The position numbers and the translations under genes are program-made. 64,000 bases of DNA from Micromonospora noduli (GTDB taxonomy: Bacteria > Actinomycetota > Actinomycetes > Mycobacteriales > Micromonosporaceae), in NCBI RefSeq assembly GCF_003264365.1, contig NZ_PYAK01000012.1:1-64000 (forward strand). The letters run 5' to 3'. How positions within the stretch are numbered: the stretch's first letter is position 1; each line of letters opens with the position of its first letter. Of the stretch, positions 24,618 through 33,717 are shown in pieces. The notes beneath the pieces are model-generated. The model was not told where the DNA came from and ran no database searches. It saw nothing but the letters and a program-made list of their open reading frames with translations.

Positions 24618-25229
24618 GTGAGGTCCACTCTTTCGAGCCGCGATGCGGGTTCGTCCAGCGCTGGCACGACGCCCTCAGCGAACGAACCGGTTCGAGTGAC
24701 GCCCGCCCATCGGCAGCGCTGGGCGGTGCAGATCATGGCTGTCGCGCCCGACGACCAGGTGCTGGAGATCGGCTGCGGTCGGGGAGCTGCCGTCTCCCTG
24801 GTCGCCGGCCAACTCACCACCGGTCGGATCGTCGCCATCGACCGTGCCACGACGATGGTGCGGCTCGCGACCGAACGGAACCTGAGCCACATCGACGCCG
24901 GTAGAGCCGAGATCCGGCGAGCAGGGTTCGAGTCGGCCGACCTTCCGACCGGCCACTTCACCAAGATCTTCGCGGTGAACGTCAGCCTCTTCTGGTTGGG
25001 CGACGCGGCGCAGCAGATCGCTCGGATGCGCAGCCTGCTGGCACCGGGAGGGCGGCTCTACGTCTTCGGCGAGCGACCCACCGAAGCCCACGCCACCGCG
25101 AACCTCGCAGCGACCGAACTACTGCTCGAAACCCACGGTTTCGCCACGACCACATCGAGCGCCACCCGTGGTCAGGGCCGGGTGCTGACCTGTGTCACCG
25201 GTACCCCGATCCCGGTGAGCCAGGGCTGA
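24618..25229 (+). CDS. Class I SAM-dependent methyltransferase
   Basis: A 203-residue methyltransferase. The SAM-binding motif I is VLEIGCGRGAAVSLVAG, with motif II IVAIDRATTMV, then FTKIFAVNVSLFW in place of the typical acidic motif, and APGGRLYVFGE. It transfers a methyl group to an unknown small molecule. The first 30 residues are Ser/Thr-rich and may not be translated; a GTG start at 24618 was taken without a clear ribosome site. It stands alone between the MFS gene and a terminator. Confidence 0.85.
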   Translation: MRSTLSSRDAGSSSAGTTPSANEPVRVTPAHRQRWAVQIMAVAPDDQVLEIGCGRGAAVSLVAGQLTTGRIVAIDRATTMVRLATERNLSHIDAGRAEIRRAGFESADLPTGHFTKIFAVNVSLFWLGDAAQQIARMRSLLAPGGRLYVFGERPTEAHATANLAATELLLETHGFATTTSSATRGQGRVLTCVTGTPIPVSQG

Positions 25230-25249
25230 TCGCAGCATTGACATGAGCC

Positions 25250-25280
25250 GGGCGGGCTCGGCGTGACGCCGAGCCCGCCC
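25250..25280. terminator. Hairpin between methyltransferase and GH62 genes
   Basis: Perfect 13-bp stem GGGCGGGCTCGGC/GCCGAGCCCGCCC with a 5-base loop between convergent genes. Confidence 0.75.
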
Positions 25281-25312
25281 GTTCCGTGTCAGTCGAGCTT
25301 GATCAGATCGGG

Positions 25313-26842
25313 TCAGCGCTGCAGGGTCAGCAGACCCGGCCGGTACGGCAGCAGGCCGTAGTCGACGCCGTCGGAGCTGGGGGAACGCCCCTGGTAGAGC
25401 AGTTGCAGGTTGCAGGCGTCCACTGTCATCGTCTGGTCGGCGTTGGTGCGCAGCAGCTCACCGTGGCTGATGTCGTTGGTCCAGGTCGCGCCGCTGTTGA
25501 CCTTGCCCGCGAACGGGTTGCTCTGGGACGCGGCCTGCGGCGTCCACGAACCGTTCAGGCTGGTCGCCGTGAACGAACGGAAGTAGCGGCCCGTCGAACC
25601 GATCGCCTCGACGATCATGAGGTACTTGTTCAGACCCTGCAGCTTGTAGACCTGAACGGCCTCGAACAGGTTGTTCGTGGTGTCGCTCATGATGGTCGTG
25701 TAGCTACTGCCGAAGTTGCCCGGGAAGTTCCCGATCGGCATGCTGGCCCGGTAGATCTTGCCGTTGTCCCCGGCGAAGAACAGGTACATGTTCGTACCGT
25801 CACCGATGATCGTCTGATCGATCGGACCGGTACCGGACCCGGTGATGCTTCCGGTGAACAGCGGCTGCGCCGCGGACCAGCCGTTCGCGTTGGTGGGGTT
25901 GGTCGAGGTCCGGTAGGAGAACGCCGTGCCACCCCACTGGTAGGTGAGCACCCAGATGTTCTTCGGCGCGAAGTAGAAGAGCGACGGCGCGACAGTCCCG
26001 GAGTTCATCGTGTTCTGGGTGGCCGAGGCCATCTGCGAGTAGTTCGAGAAGAGGCTGAAGTTCATCGAACCCCAGCTGCTACCGAAGTCGTGCGTGGTGG
26101 CGTAGACCAACTGCTGGCCGTTGTACGGGGCGACGGTGAAGTCCTTCAGCGACACCCAACCCGACTTCGGGTTCGCCAACACTCCGGTGGAGGACCACCG
26201 GTACGTCGAGGGAAGGTCGCACGTGCCGCCCGGCGGCGGGGTCGTCGTCGGCGGCGTGGTTCCGTCGACGCGGACGAACTGCCACTGCTGGTTGGTGCCG
26301 TTCCAGTCGTCGTACTGCACGATGTTTCCGCCGTCGGCGGTCGAGGCGCCCTGCACCTCCATCACCTTGTTGCTGTTCCGGTTGATCAACCGGACGTAGC
26401 CGCTGTCCGAGTCGGCCAGCCGGAACTGCTGGTTGGTGCCGTTGAGGTCACTCCACTGCACGATGCTGCCACCGTTGGCGGTCGAGAAGCCCGAGACATC
26501 CAGCACCTTGCCGGACAGCCGCGACTTCACCCGGTAGTAGCCACCACCGGAGTCGACGAACTGCCACTGCTGCTGGTTGCCGTTGTTGCGGGCCCACTGG
26601 GTGATCCGGGCACCGTCATTCGTGGCCAGGTTGTAGACGTCCAGGGCCTTGCCGCTGTTGCGATTGACCAACACGTACCACGCGTTCGTGTCGACCGACG
26701 CCGCAGCGGCGGGAGACGACACCACCGCTACGGCAGCGCCACCGACCATCAACGCCGCCGCGCTGGCGGCGAGGATGCGGGGCAACCACCAACGCCGCCG
26801 CGACGGCGTTGCGATCGATGGAGACCTATCGAGGGCAGACAT
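25313..26842 (-). CDS. Secreted GH62 alpha-L-arabinofuranosidase with ricin-type CBM13
   Basis: A 509-residue secreted enzyme. Signal peptide about 1-48 (ending SPAAAAS), ricin-type beta-trefoil CBM13 about 53-192 with three repeats of the NGTNQQW type, Thr/Pro linker, and GH62 catalytic domain about 208-509. Expected catalytic residues are visible: Asp234 (SLKDFTVAP), Asp342 (GPIDQTII) and Glu462 (SHGEL). It removes arabinose side chains from arabinoxylan. The architecture is the same as the well-studied Streptomyces coelicolor enzyme, with the lectin domain at the N-terminus. The ATG is preceded by AGGAGGA; a LacI-type operator lies 87 bases upstream. Confidence 0.95.
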   Translation of the reverse strand: MSALDRSPSIATPSRRRWWLPRILAASAAALMVGGAAVAVVSSPAAAASVDTNAWYVLVNRNSGKALDVYNLATNDGARITQWARNNGNQQQWQFVDSGGGYYRVKSRLSGKVLDVSGFSTANGGSIVQWSDLNGTNQQFRLADSDSGYVRLINRNSNKVMEVQGASTADGGNIVQYDDWNGTNQQWQFVRVDGTTPPTTTPPPGGTCDLPSTYRWSSTGVLANPKSGWVSLKDFTVAPYNGQQLVYATTHDFGSSWGSMNFSLFSNYSQMASATQNTMNSGTVAPSLFYFAPKNIWVLTYQWGGTAFSYRTSTNPTNANGWSAAQPLFTGSITGSGTGPIDQTIIGDGTNMYLFFAGDNGKIYRASMPIGNFPGNFGSSYTTIMSDTTNNLFEAVQVYKLQGLNKYLMIVEAIGSTGRYFRSFTATSLNGSWTPQAASQSNPFAGKVNSGATWTNDISHGELLRTNADQTMTVDACNLQLLYQGRSPSSDGVDYGLLPYRPGLLTLQR

Positions 26843-26910
26843 GATCCTCCTCCAGTGACCAAGAGCCGAACGGCCTGCCCGAGGGTGGGCGTACCGCGAC
26901 GCGTGGCCGA

Positions 26911-26955
26911 GCGCGCAGGCGTCAGAGAGTTAGCGTTAACAAGACGCCGGCGCGC
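26911..26955. promoter_or_regulatory. LacI-type operator GTTAGCGTTAAC inside a larger inverted repeat
   Basis: The 12-base near-palindrome (26929-26940) has the central CG of LacI-family operators. It is flanked by 13-base arms GCGCGCAGGCGTC (26911-26923) and GACGCCGGCGCGC (26943-26955) that pair with one mismatch, so the whole element is a potential cruciform. It lies upstream of the GH62 gene. The exact reverse complement of the 12-mer occurs before the CE3 esterase gene at 30533. Confidence 0.6.
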
Positions 26956-27369
26956 AGTGGCGCACGCCTGATTCGAGATCGACGAAGCAGGGCTTGCCCG
27001 GAAAGCCAAGGTGTCGTCGTCCTTAGGCATCGACTGTGAGCGATAACATGCCGTTCGTCAAGACGTAATGTGCTGGGAACATCTGCCGCTACCGGGCTGC
27101 GGATCTTGTGGTGGAACGTCTTGAACCGCATTCCCGCAGGCATCGCCCCAGATGCCAGGCGAGGACCACCACCGAACCCTTGAGGAGGCCCCTGCGAGCG
27201 CGTTAACATCGACGACTGCCCATCGCCGGCGGCTTGCTGGTGGTGCCGGTGAACTCAGCCTGACGGGTCGACCGGCAGGAGCGCTGGCGCGGCGACGGTC
27301 AGCCAACGACCGTCGTGCGAGTCAAGGCCCACCGGGTGGCTGGTCCGCAGGCGCCGGGGTACGTCCGAG
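26956..27369. other. Intergenic region without a supported gene
   Basis: Between the GH62 operator and the end of the kinase gene no frame shows a known domain or sustained codon bias together with a ribosome site. Codon positions are mixed, with AT-richer patches around 27010-27070. A lone GCGTTAACA at 27199-27207 resembles half of the LacI-type operator. Confidence 0.5.
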
Positions 27370-28980
27370 TCAGACCGCGCCTCGGTCGACCAGGCTGAAC
27401 GTGGTGTCCAGCGGGGCGTCGCCGAGAAACTCGACGAAGATCTCCTTCTTGGTCGGGCTCCACTGCACCGGGCCGTACTCCTCGTTGATGATGGAGTAGG
27501 AGGCGCGCCCCTTGTCGTCCTGGCCCTCACGGAAGATCGTGAACAGGGTTGCCTTGGTGGGCCGACAGTCGGCTCCCACCAGCGACTTGTACCCCTTTGA
27601 ATCGACCTTGACCCCGAGGCACGGTCGGTGGGCGATCTCCGGGTTGGTGGACTTGATCATGTAGTCGACACCGACCGGTTCGAGCACGAAGAGCGCATCC
27701 TTGCCGGTTCCGTTCCCGACCTCGACTTCACCGTGCGACGGCAGCGACAGGTCACCGTCGATCTCCACCACGTGCAGCAGGAATCGCCGCTGACCGGCCA
27801 GCATGGCCTGGGTCGGGTCCACGCTGGCCGGCGGTGAGGCGGACGGCCTGCCCGACGCGGGTGTGGACGTCGTGGCCGCCGGCCCGCTCGTCGTCGGGCT
27901 ACCGCTCGGCGTCGAGCCGGTCCGGTCCGGTTTGGACAGTCCACTCAACAGGTGCGGGCCGAACAGGAAAGCGGGCACCAGCACGGCGATCACCGCAGCA
28001 GTCGCCCCCAGCGCGGTGAGCCAGCCACGTCCGCGTGGACCCTCGCGACCGGCCGTGGCCAGACCCGACGGCGTCGACAGCGCGCCCTGATCATCACCGC
28101 CGGCAGCGGACGACACACTCGGCGGCGTCGCGCCCGGGAGTTGGGCCGGCGCGCCCTCTGGAGACGCTGTGGTCAGCAACCCGTCGAGCAGCTCCCGGGC
28201 GGTGGGCCGGGCGGCGGGGTCCTTCTCCAACGCCCGGGAGACCAACTCCCGCAACGGCCCACCGAGCCCGGTCAGGTCCGGCGGTTGAGTGAGGATCCGC
28301 ATCGCGGTGGCGGTAGCGGAGTCGCCACCGAACGGGCTGCGGCCGGTCGCGGCGTAGGCGACCAGGGCGCCCCAGGCGAAGATGTCCGCGGCCGGGCCGG
28401 ACGGACGGCCGGAAGCCGTGTCGAACCGCTCCGGCGCCATGTACGAGACGGTCCCGACCATCTGGTTGGTCCGGGTGTGCTGGCTCGTCGCCTCGAACGC
28501 TCGGGCGATGCCGAAGTCAATGACCTTGATCCCGCCCGGCGCGACCAGGACGTTCGCCGGCTTCAGGTCGCGGTGGATCACCCCGGCACCGTGGATGGCG
28601 GTGAGCGCGGTGGCCACCCCAACCGCGATGCTGTGCAGTCGCGCCGCTCCCAGCGGGCCCTGCTCCCGGACCACCTGGGCCAGACTGGGGCCCTCGACGT
28701 ACTCCACCACCAGGTACGGCGGGTCATGGTCCGGGTCGGCGTCCAGGACCTCGGCGGTGCAGAACGGTGGAACCTGGCGGGCGCGGTTCACCTCACTACG
28801 GAACCGACCCCGGAACTCCTCGTCGTGCGAGAGTTCCGCACGGACGACCTTGACCGCCACCCGCCGCCCCTGCGGCGAACGGGCCAGGAAGACACTGCCC
28901 ATACCCCCGTCGCCGAGCCGGTCGAGCACCTCGTACCCACCGAGGCGTGCCGGGTCACCGGGACGCAACCCGTTGCTCAC
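27370..28980 (-). CDS. Transmembrane Ser/Thr protein kinase (PknB-like) with extracellular sensor domain
   Basis: A 536-residue receptor kinase. The kinase domain (about 15-270) is complete: LGDGGMGSVF, Lys44 in VAVKVV, IHRDLKPANVL with Asp138, Asp155 in IDFGIA, and SYMAPERF. A Pro/Ala linker, one transmembrane helix (about 321-340) and a Ser/Thr/Pro stalk lead to an extracellular domain (392-536) with Cys454 and Cys472, ALFVLEPVG, ASYSII and a terminal VDRG. That domain also ends the sigma partner at 17303-17992. PASTA repeats are absent. The substrate proteins are unknown; the gene stands alone. Confidence 0.93.
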   Translation of the reverse strand: MSNGLRPGDPARLGGYEVLDRLGDGGMGSVFLARSPQGRRVAVKVVRAELSHDEEFRGRFRSEVNRARQVPPFCTAEVLDADPDHDPPYLVVEYVEGPSLAQVVREQGPLGAARLHSIAVGVATALTAIHGAGVIHRDLKPANVLVAPGGIKVIDFGIARAFEATSQHTRTNQMVGTVSYMAPERFDTASGRPSGPAADIFAWGALVAYAATGRSPFGGDSATATAMRILTQPPDLTGLGGPLRELVSRALEKDPAARPTARELLDGLLTTASPEGAPAQLPGATPPSVSSAAGGDDQGALSTPSGLATAGREGPRGRGWLTALGATAAVIAVLVPAFLFGPHLLSGLSKPDRTGSTPSGSPTTSGPAATTSTPASGRPSASPPASVDPTQAMLAGQRRFLLHVVEIDGDLSLPSHGEVEVGNGTGKDALFVLEPVGVDYMIKSTNPEIAHRPCLGVKVDSKGYKSLVGADCRPTKATLFTIFREGQDDKGRASYSIINEEYGPVQWSPTKKEIFVEFLGDAPLDTTFSLVDRGAV

Positions 28981-29153
28981 GCCGGGTGCACGCAGACCGC
29001 GACCACCGCGCGAACCGTTCCGCCCATCACCCGTTCCCCTCAGGTCACTCCAACGCCGGCCGCAGCCTATCGCCCGTCCACCGAATCCCGTCGATGCCGT
29101 CCACCTGTCGGCCGGGACCCGGAGCTTGTCGCCTCGTCACGGCTGGCGCTACT

Positions 29154-29193
29154 GAAGCCGCCCCTGTCCGTCTGGCCGGGCAGGGGCGGCTTC
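29154..29193. terminator. Hairpin after the CE3 esterase region
   Basis: Perfect 13-bp stem GAAGCCGCCCCTG/CAGGGGCGGCTTC with a 14-base loop. It follows, on the minus strand, the possible gene remnant at 29211 and would terminate the CE3 esterase transcript. Confidence 0.6.
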
Positions 29194-29210
29194 CGCCCGG
29201 GACGAGACCT

Positions 29211-29317
29211 TTACCGCTTGGAGGCCCAGAAGACATAGACAGCGCCGTACGGCACGGCCACCGTCGCGCCGTCGGTGCAGGCGCCGGCCGGGGCGACGCC
29301 ACCCGACGCGACCGTAC
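29211..29317 (-). pseudogene. Possible 3' remnant of an unknown secreted-protein gene
   Basis: Directly after the CE3 esterase stop codon another minus-strand frame continues for about 35 codons to a TAA. It has strong GC third-position bias and a protein-like end, CTDGATVAVPYGAVYVFWAS. It has no start codon of its own outside the esterase gene. It could be the surviving tail of an older gene whose body was replaced by the esterase module, or an out-of-frame extension. No family was recognised. Confidence 0.3.
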
Positions 29318-29320
29318 GAG

Positions 29321-30583
<1,263 letters not shown>

Positions 30584-30690
30584 TCAAGCACCAGCAACCT
30601 CGGTTTCCGTGCACCGAACCAGCGCGATGGCCGCGAGGCACCAGGATGGCGCTGGCGGTGGCGGTGACTTGCCGCCCCCGCTCTCGGCGA

Positions 30691-30734
30691 GCGGTATACC
30701 TGAGAGTCATATAAATACCTCTGAGGTATACCGC
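30691..30734. repeat. AT-centred 16-bp inverted repeat
   Basis: Arms GCGGTATACCTGAGAG (30691-30706) and CTCTGAGGTATACCGC (30719-30734) pair with one mismatch around TCATATAAATAC. The right side also forms ATACCTCTGAGGTAT, a second palindrome. It looks like a strong operator or an element end, yet no gene with a fitting start lies beside it. Otherwise the region 30545-30822 shows no gene. Confidence 0.6.
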
Positions 30735-30822
30735 CTTCGATCGACCCGCCCTCCCCGCGGAACGACCGCCGGGACTCGAACCGTCGCTCCTCTGCCGGGC
30801 GACGATCCTCCGGGTAGCCGGT

Positions 30823-31104
30823 TCAGGTATCGATGATGTTGTTGTTCTCGTCGATGCCGTGGCTGCGCCAATAGACGTCCCACTCGTCGTCGACGTGCTG
30901 CGGGACCTTGCCCTCCGGGTAGCGGACGTGCGGCGGGGTCGGCTCCTCCCCATCCGGGAAGCAGGCGCTACCGCCCTGCCCGCCCACCGCGATCGCCGGA
31001 TACTCACCGCCAGCACAGATGTTCTCCTGGAACGAGCAACCGGTGGTGGCCATCAGCCCGCCCAGACCGACCATGGCCAGGGCGATCATGATTGGCGTTC
31101 GCAT
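30823..31104 (-). CDS. SCO0607-like small lipoprotein
   Basis: A 93-residue lipoprotein. The signal peptide ends in lipobox MATTGC (Cys about residue 23), and the mature part has CAGGEYPAIAVGG, CFPDGEEPTPPHVRYPEGKVPQ and WDVYWRSHGIDEN. This matches my memory of the actinobacterial SCO0607 family of unknown function, which keeps three Cys, two in the mature domain likely forming a disulfide. The ATG at 31104 gives a typical signal peptide; an in-frame ATG 14 codons earlier is possible and no ribosome site decides. Confidence 0.8.
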   Translation of the reverse strand: MRTPIMIALAMVGLGGLMATTGCSFQENICAGGEYPAIAVGGQGGSACFPDGEEPTPPHVRYPEGKVPQHVDDEWDVYWRSHGIDENNNIIDT

Positions 31105-31404
31105 GGAGGGAATTCTGGTCGCCGCAGCCGCGCCTGCCATCCGCACGCGTACTCATCTCGTGCCGGGCGTCACGATTCCTCGCCCGGGGTCGACCAGGCC
31201 GGAGGTTGTCGGTCCTGACTGTCGACGTCGCTAGACTCAGGAGGAACCTCGGCAGGTTGAAGACGGAGGAGGCCGTGGCGTTGCGGTTCGAGCATCGCGA
31301 CACCGAGACCGACGTGAGCCTGCAGCCTCGATCGTCGATGGGTACGTGCCGTTCCCAGTGACGGAATCGGGCAGGATCGTCATCGGCGGCGAAAGCTGGG
31401 AGGC

Positions 31405-31650
31405 GCCGACGTTCGAGAACTCGTGCAGACGCTGCACCAGGCAGGACTCGTCGATGTCTACCGGCTACTCCAATACCCGGTCATCGTCGGCACGGGAAAG
31501 CGCCTGTTCCCGGACGGATCGACGCCCGCGACGTTCGCAACCGGCGAAGAGAGCTCGCGCGTACTGCCTGGCGGCGTCGTCTCGCTGACCCTCAACCCCA
31601 CGAGCCTCGGCGCGATCTCCGCAGGCGCGTACGCGGTCAACAAAGGGCGC
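31405..31650 (+). pseudogene. Truncated dihydrofolate reductase-like (RibD C-terminal) gene
   Basis: A frame starting around 31405 encodes ADVRELVQTLHQAGLVD, then VYRLLQYPVIVGTGKRLFPD and LTLNPTSLGAISAGAYAV. This is the C-terminal half of the DHFR/RibD-C domain family common in actinobacteria. The N-terminal half with the cofactor site is absent: upstream DNA (31250-31400) reads into unrelated short frames, including IVDGYVPFPVTESGRIVIGG in another frame. The natural C-terminus is lost where an IS5-type transposase remnant begins. It is a decayed gene, not a functional enzyme. Confidence 0.7.
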
Positions 31651-31679
31651 TCGGCGACGGTCCTTCGACTGACAACGGC

Positions 31680-31845
31680 TTGCGGCAATCCCGCGCCGGC
31701 GCAGGTAGGCCCGGCTCGCCTTCGACGCGTACGCCTTGTCGGCCAGGACCGGTCCGGCCGGTCCTGCGACGACCCGTGGCCAGGCGGGGAACACGAATAG
31801 CCCCGAAGATCGCTATGAACGCCGACGTAGGTGGACCATCTCCAG
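31680..31845 (-). mobile_element. IS5-type transposase remnant, frameshifted
   Basis: On the minus strand two frames together spell an internal piece of an IS5 family DDE transposase: FGAIRVPRLATGRRRTGRTG (about 31800-31745), then after a frame change VLADKAYASKASRAYLRRRG (about 31749-31690). The DKAY motif containing one DDE acidic residue survives, but both ends, terminal repeats and target duplications cannot be recognised. It abuts the broken DHFR-like gene, so this is an old insertion scar. Confidence 0.7.
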
Positions 31846-31918
31846 GGGTCGCTCTCGGCAACTCTCCGTAACGGTCAGCCAGCCTCAGCGGCCGGGTCGT
31901 GCACCCATGGGGGCACGA

Positions 31919-31965
31919 AAAACGCCCCTCTGGTCGACTTCCGTCGACGGCCAAAGGGGCGTTTT
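31919..31965. terminator. Strong hairpin terminator downstream of the tRNA pair
   Basis: AAAACGCCCCTCTGG pairs with CCAAAGGGGCGTTTT (one mismatch), with an internal GTCGAC/GTCGAC stem extending the fold. A-tract on one side and T-tract on the other make it look like a bidirectional factor-independent terminator. It lies 15 bases after the tRNA-Arg 3' end on the minus strand. Confidence 0.85.
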
Positions 31966-31979
31966 CTCTGCTACTGCTG

Positions 31980-32052
31980 TGCGCCCGAAGGGACTCGAAC
32001 CCCTAACCTTCTGATCCGTAGTCAGATGCTCTATCCATTGAGCTACGGGCGC
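31980..32052 (-). tRNA. tRNA-Arg(ACG)
   Basis: The minus strand folds into a complete cloverleaf: acceptor GCGCCCG/CGGGCGC, anticodon loop CTACGGA giving anticodon ACG, and T-loop GGTTCGAGTCC. It decodes CGU (and CGC/CGA if the first base is modified to inosine). CCA is not encoded. It is the second gene of a tRNA-Ser/tRNA-Arg transcript. Confidence 0.95.
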
Positions 32053-32087
32053 TTGTGCTCAGCCAGTGTACACACCCGGCTTTCGCG

Positions 32088-32178
32088 CGGAGACTCCGGG
32101 ATTCGAACCCGGGAGGGGCTTTAAGACCCCAACCGCATTAGCAGTGCGGCGCCATAGACCAGACTAGGCGAAGTCTCC
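32088..32178 (-). tRNA. tRNA-Ser(GCU)
   Basis: The minus strand has acceptor GGAGACT/AGTCTCC, anticodon loop CTGCTAA (anticodon GCT), a long variable arm typical of tRNA-Ser, and T-loop GGTTCGAATCC. It decodes AGC/AGU. It precedes tRNA-Arg by 35 bases on the same strand. Confidence 0.95.
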
Positions 32179-32205
32179 CTGGTGATCCTCAGACCACCGC
32201 GCCCG

Positions 32206-32235
32206 AGGATACAGGTCGCCACCCACCGGGAGCAA
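32206..32235 (-). promoter_or_regulatory. Probable promoter of the tRNA-Ser/tRNA-Arg unit
   Basis: Minus-strand -35 TTGCTC (complement of 32230-32235), an 18-base spacer and -10 TATCCT (complement of 32206-32211), placing the start about 22 bases before tRNA-Ser. Confidence 0.45.
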
Positions 32236-32324
32236 AACGACTTCCTGGGTACGCCCCCCGGGCTTCGCCCGGGCCCGTGTTTCAACGCTGTGCGCCGGCG
32301 TGATCGGGACTACGCTCCATCGAT

Positions 32325-33713
32325 ATGCAGGAGCAGCCGCCCAGCGAGTCGACCCGTCGAGAGCCTGCTGAACGAGCGCGTCGGCGCTCCCCACGGGCCA
32401 CCTTCCGGCCGCCGATCGTGGCCGACGAGCCCGCCGAGGTGGTGGAGCCTGAAGCGGCGGCACCGCCGGCAGCCGCCCCGGCGGGCCAGCGCCCTCGACG
32501 GGCCAAGGCTGCCCCGGCGGTGCTCTTCCAGCCACCGGAGCCGGACCGCCCCCTGCCTCGACAGCCCCGGCGCGCACCGACCGAGCTGACCGCCGAGGCC
32601 AGCGCGGAGCACACGGAGCACGCGGAGCAGCCGACCGGCGACCATCCAAGTCCAGCAACCGGCCTCGCCTCGACACCGCCGAAGGCGCGGACCGCCCCTG
32701 CTCGCAGGGCTGCCCCTCCGCAGGCGGCCGACACGCCCGCCGAGGTGACCCCGGCCACGCCGGCACCCCGCAAGCGCGCCGCAAAACCCACCAAGGCCGC
32801 GAGCATCACCGAAGCCGCGAGCACCACCGAAGCGCAGACCACCACCGAAGCGCAGACCATCACAGCCGCGAGCACCACCGGCGAGGCGAGCACCATCACG
32901 CCAACGGCCCCGGCCAAAGCCGCAAAGACCACCAAGCGCGCGGCCACCCCACGAAAGAGCACCACGCCGACAGAGCCCGCCCCCGAACCCGTGGTCGGGC
33001 CGCACACGGCGCCCGCCGAGCCGCGGACGGCACCGGCAGCACCCGCCGTGCGGCAGGCTGAGCCGGCTCTGCGGCGTACCCCGGAATCGGAGCTGCGCGC
33101 GGTCGCCGCGCGCGTGCTCGACCACCCTGGCTTCGCACCGGAGCTGCTGGCTCTGGCCGCGGTGCGGGCGTTCGGGCCCGGCGCGGCCGGGTGGGCCGCC
33201 GGGTTGCGTGCCCGGTACCCGGACGCCTCGGCGGACGGCCTGGCCCGGTTGGCGACCCGGCGGTTCGTCCGCTCCGCGGGTGCGGGTGGGGCGACCGCCG
33301 CGCTGGCCGGCTTCTTCGCACCGCTGGCCGAGTTGGCGGCGGTGCTGTGGACGCACTCGGAGCTGGTGCTGCACCTGGCCGCCGCGTACGGCAAGGATCC
33401 GACGCATCCCGACCGGGCCGTCGACCTGCTGGTGCTGACCCAGGTGCACCCGGATCGGGCTAGCGCGGCGGCGGCCCTGGCCGCCGCCGAGTCGGCGGGT
33501 GACCCGGTCGAGGGGGCGTGGCCGCGGGCGGCGGAGGCGGCTTGGCGGTTGGCCGCGCCGCTCACGGCGCAGGCCGGTGGTTGGGTGGCGTTGCGGCTGG
33601 TGGCCCGGTTGCTGCCGGGCGCGGCGGTGCTCGCGGCGGCGTTGGGTGACTCGGCGGCGGCCGACCGGCTCGCGGCCCGAGCGGCGGCCGTCTACCGACC
33701 CGACCGGCGCTGA
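32325..33713 (+). CDS. Ala/Pro-rich protein with C-terminal EcsC-like helical domain
   Basis: A 462-residue protein. The first ~250 residues are low-complexity Pro/Ala/Thr/Glu with Lys/Arg patches (RKRAAKPTKAA, and repeats of ITEAASTTEAQTT), probably disordered. The C-terminal ~210 residues are Ala-rich helices (GGATAALAGFFAPLAELAAVLW, LVLHLAAAYGKDPTHPDRAVDLLVL) resembling the EcsC-like family, which associates with membranes. Function unknown. The ATG at 32325 is the first in frame, with no strong ribosome site. The homopolymer-like Thr/Ala region around 32800-32900 has degenerate repeats (ACCACCGAAGC). Confidence 0.65.
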   Translation: MQEQPPSESTRREPAERARRRSPRATFRPPIVADEPAEVVEPEAAAPPAAAPAGQRPRRAKAAPAVLFQPPEPDRPLPRQPRRAPTELTAEASAEHTEHAEQPTGDHPSPATGLASTPPKARTAPARRAAPPQAADTPAEVTPATPAPRKRAAKPTKAASITEAASTTEAQTTTEAQTITAASTTGEASTITPTAPAKAAKTTKRAATPRKSTTPTEPAPEPVVGPHTAPAEPRTAPAAPAVRQAEPALRRTPESELRAVAARVLDHPGFAPELLALAAVRAFGPGAAGWAAGLRARYPDASADGLARLATRRFVRSAGAGGATAALAGFFAPLAELAAVLWTHSELVLHLAAAYGKDPTHPDRAVDLLVLTQVHPDRASAAAALAAAESAGDPVEGAWPRAAEAAWRLAAPLTAQAGGWVALRLVARLLPGAAVLAAALGDSAAADRLAARAAAVYRPDRR

Positions 33714-33717
33714 CGGG

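Noticed and set aside
22720..25229. SDR, MFS and methyltransferase as part of a biosynthetic gene cluster
   Set aside because: No core synthase, tailoring set or pathway regulator is present; neighbours are primary or secreted enzymes.
25286..26971. 561-codon open frame antisense to GH62
   Set aside because: Shadow of the recognised GH62 gene; no domain or start signal.
30755..30830. tRNA-like GGTTCGAGTCCCGG on the minus strand
   Set aside because: Flanking bases cannot form T-stem, acceptor or anticodon arms; looks like chance or at most a tiny remnant.
31240..32052. Integrative element attached at tRNA-Arg
   Set aside because: No integrase, excisionase or duplicated tRNA end was found; only small gene remnants remain.
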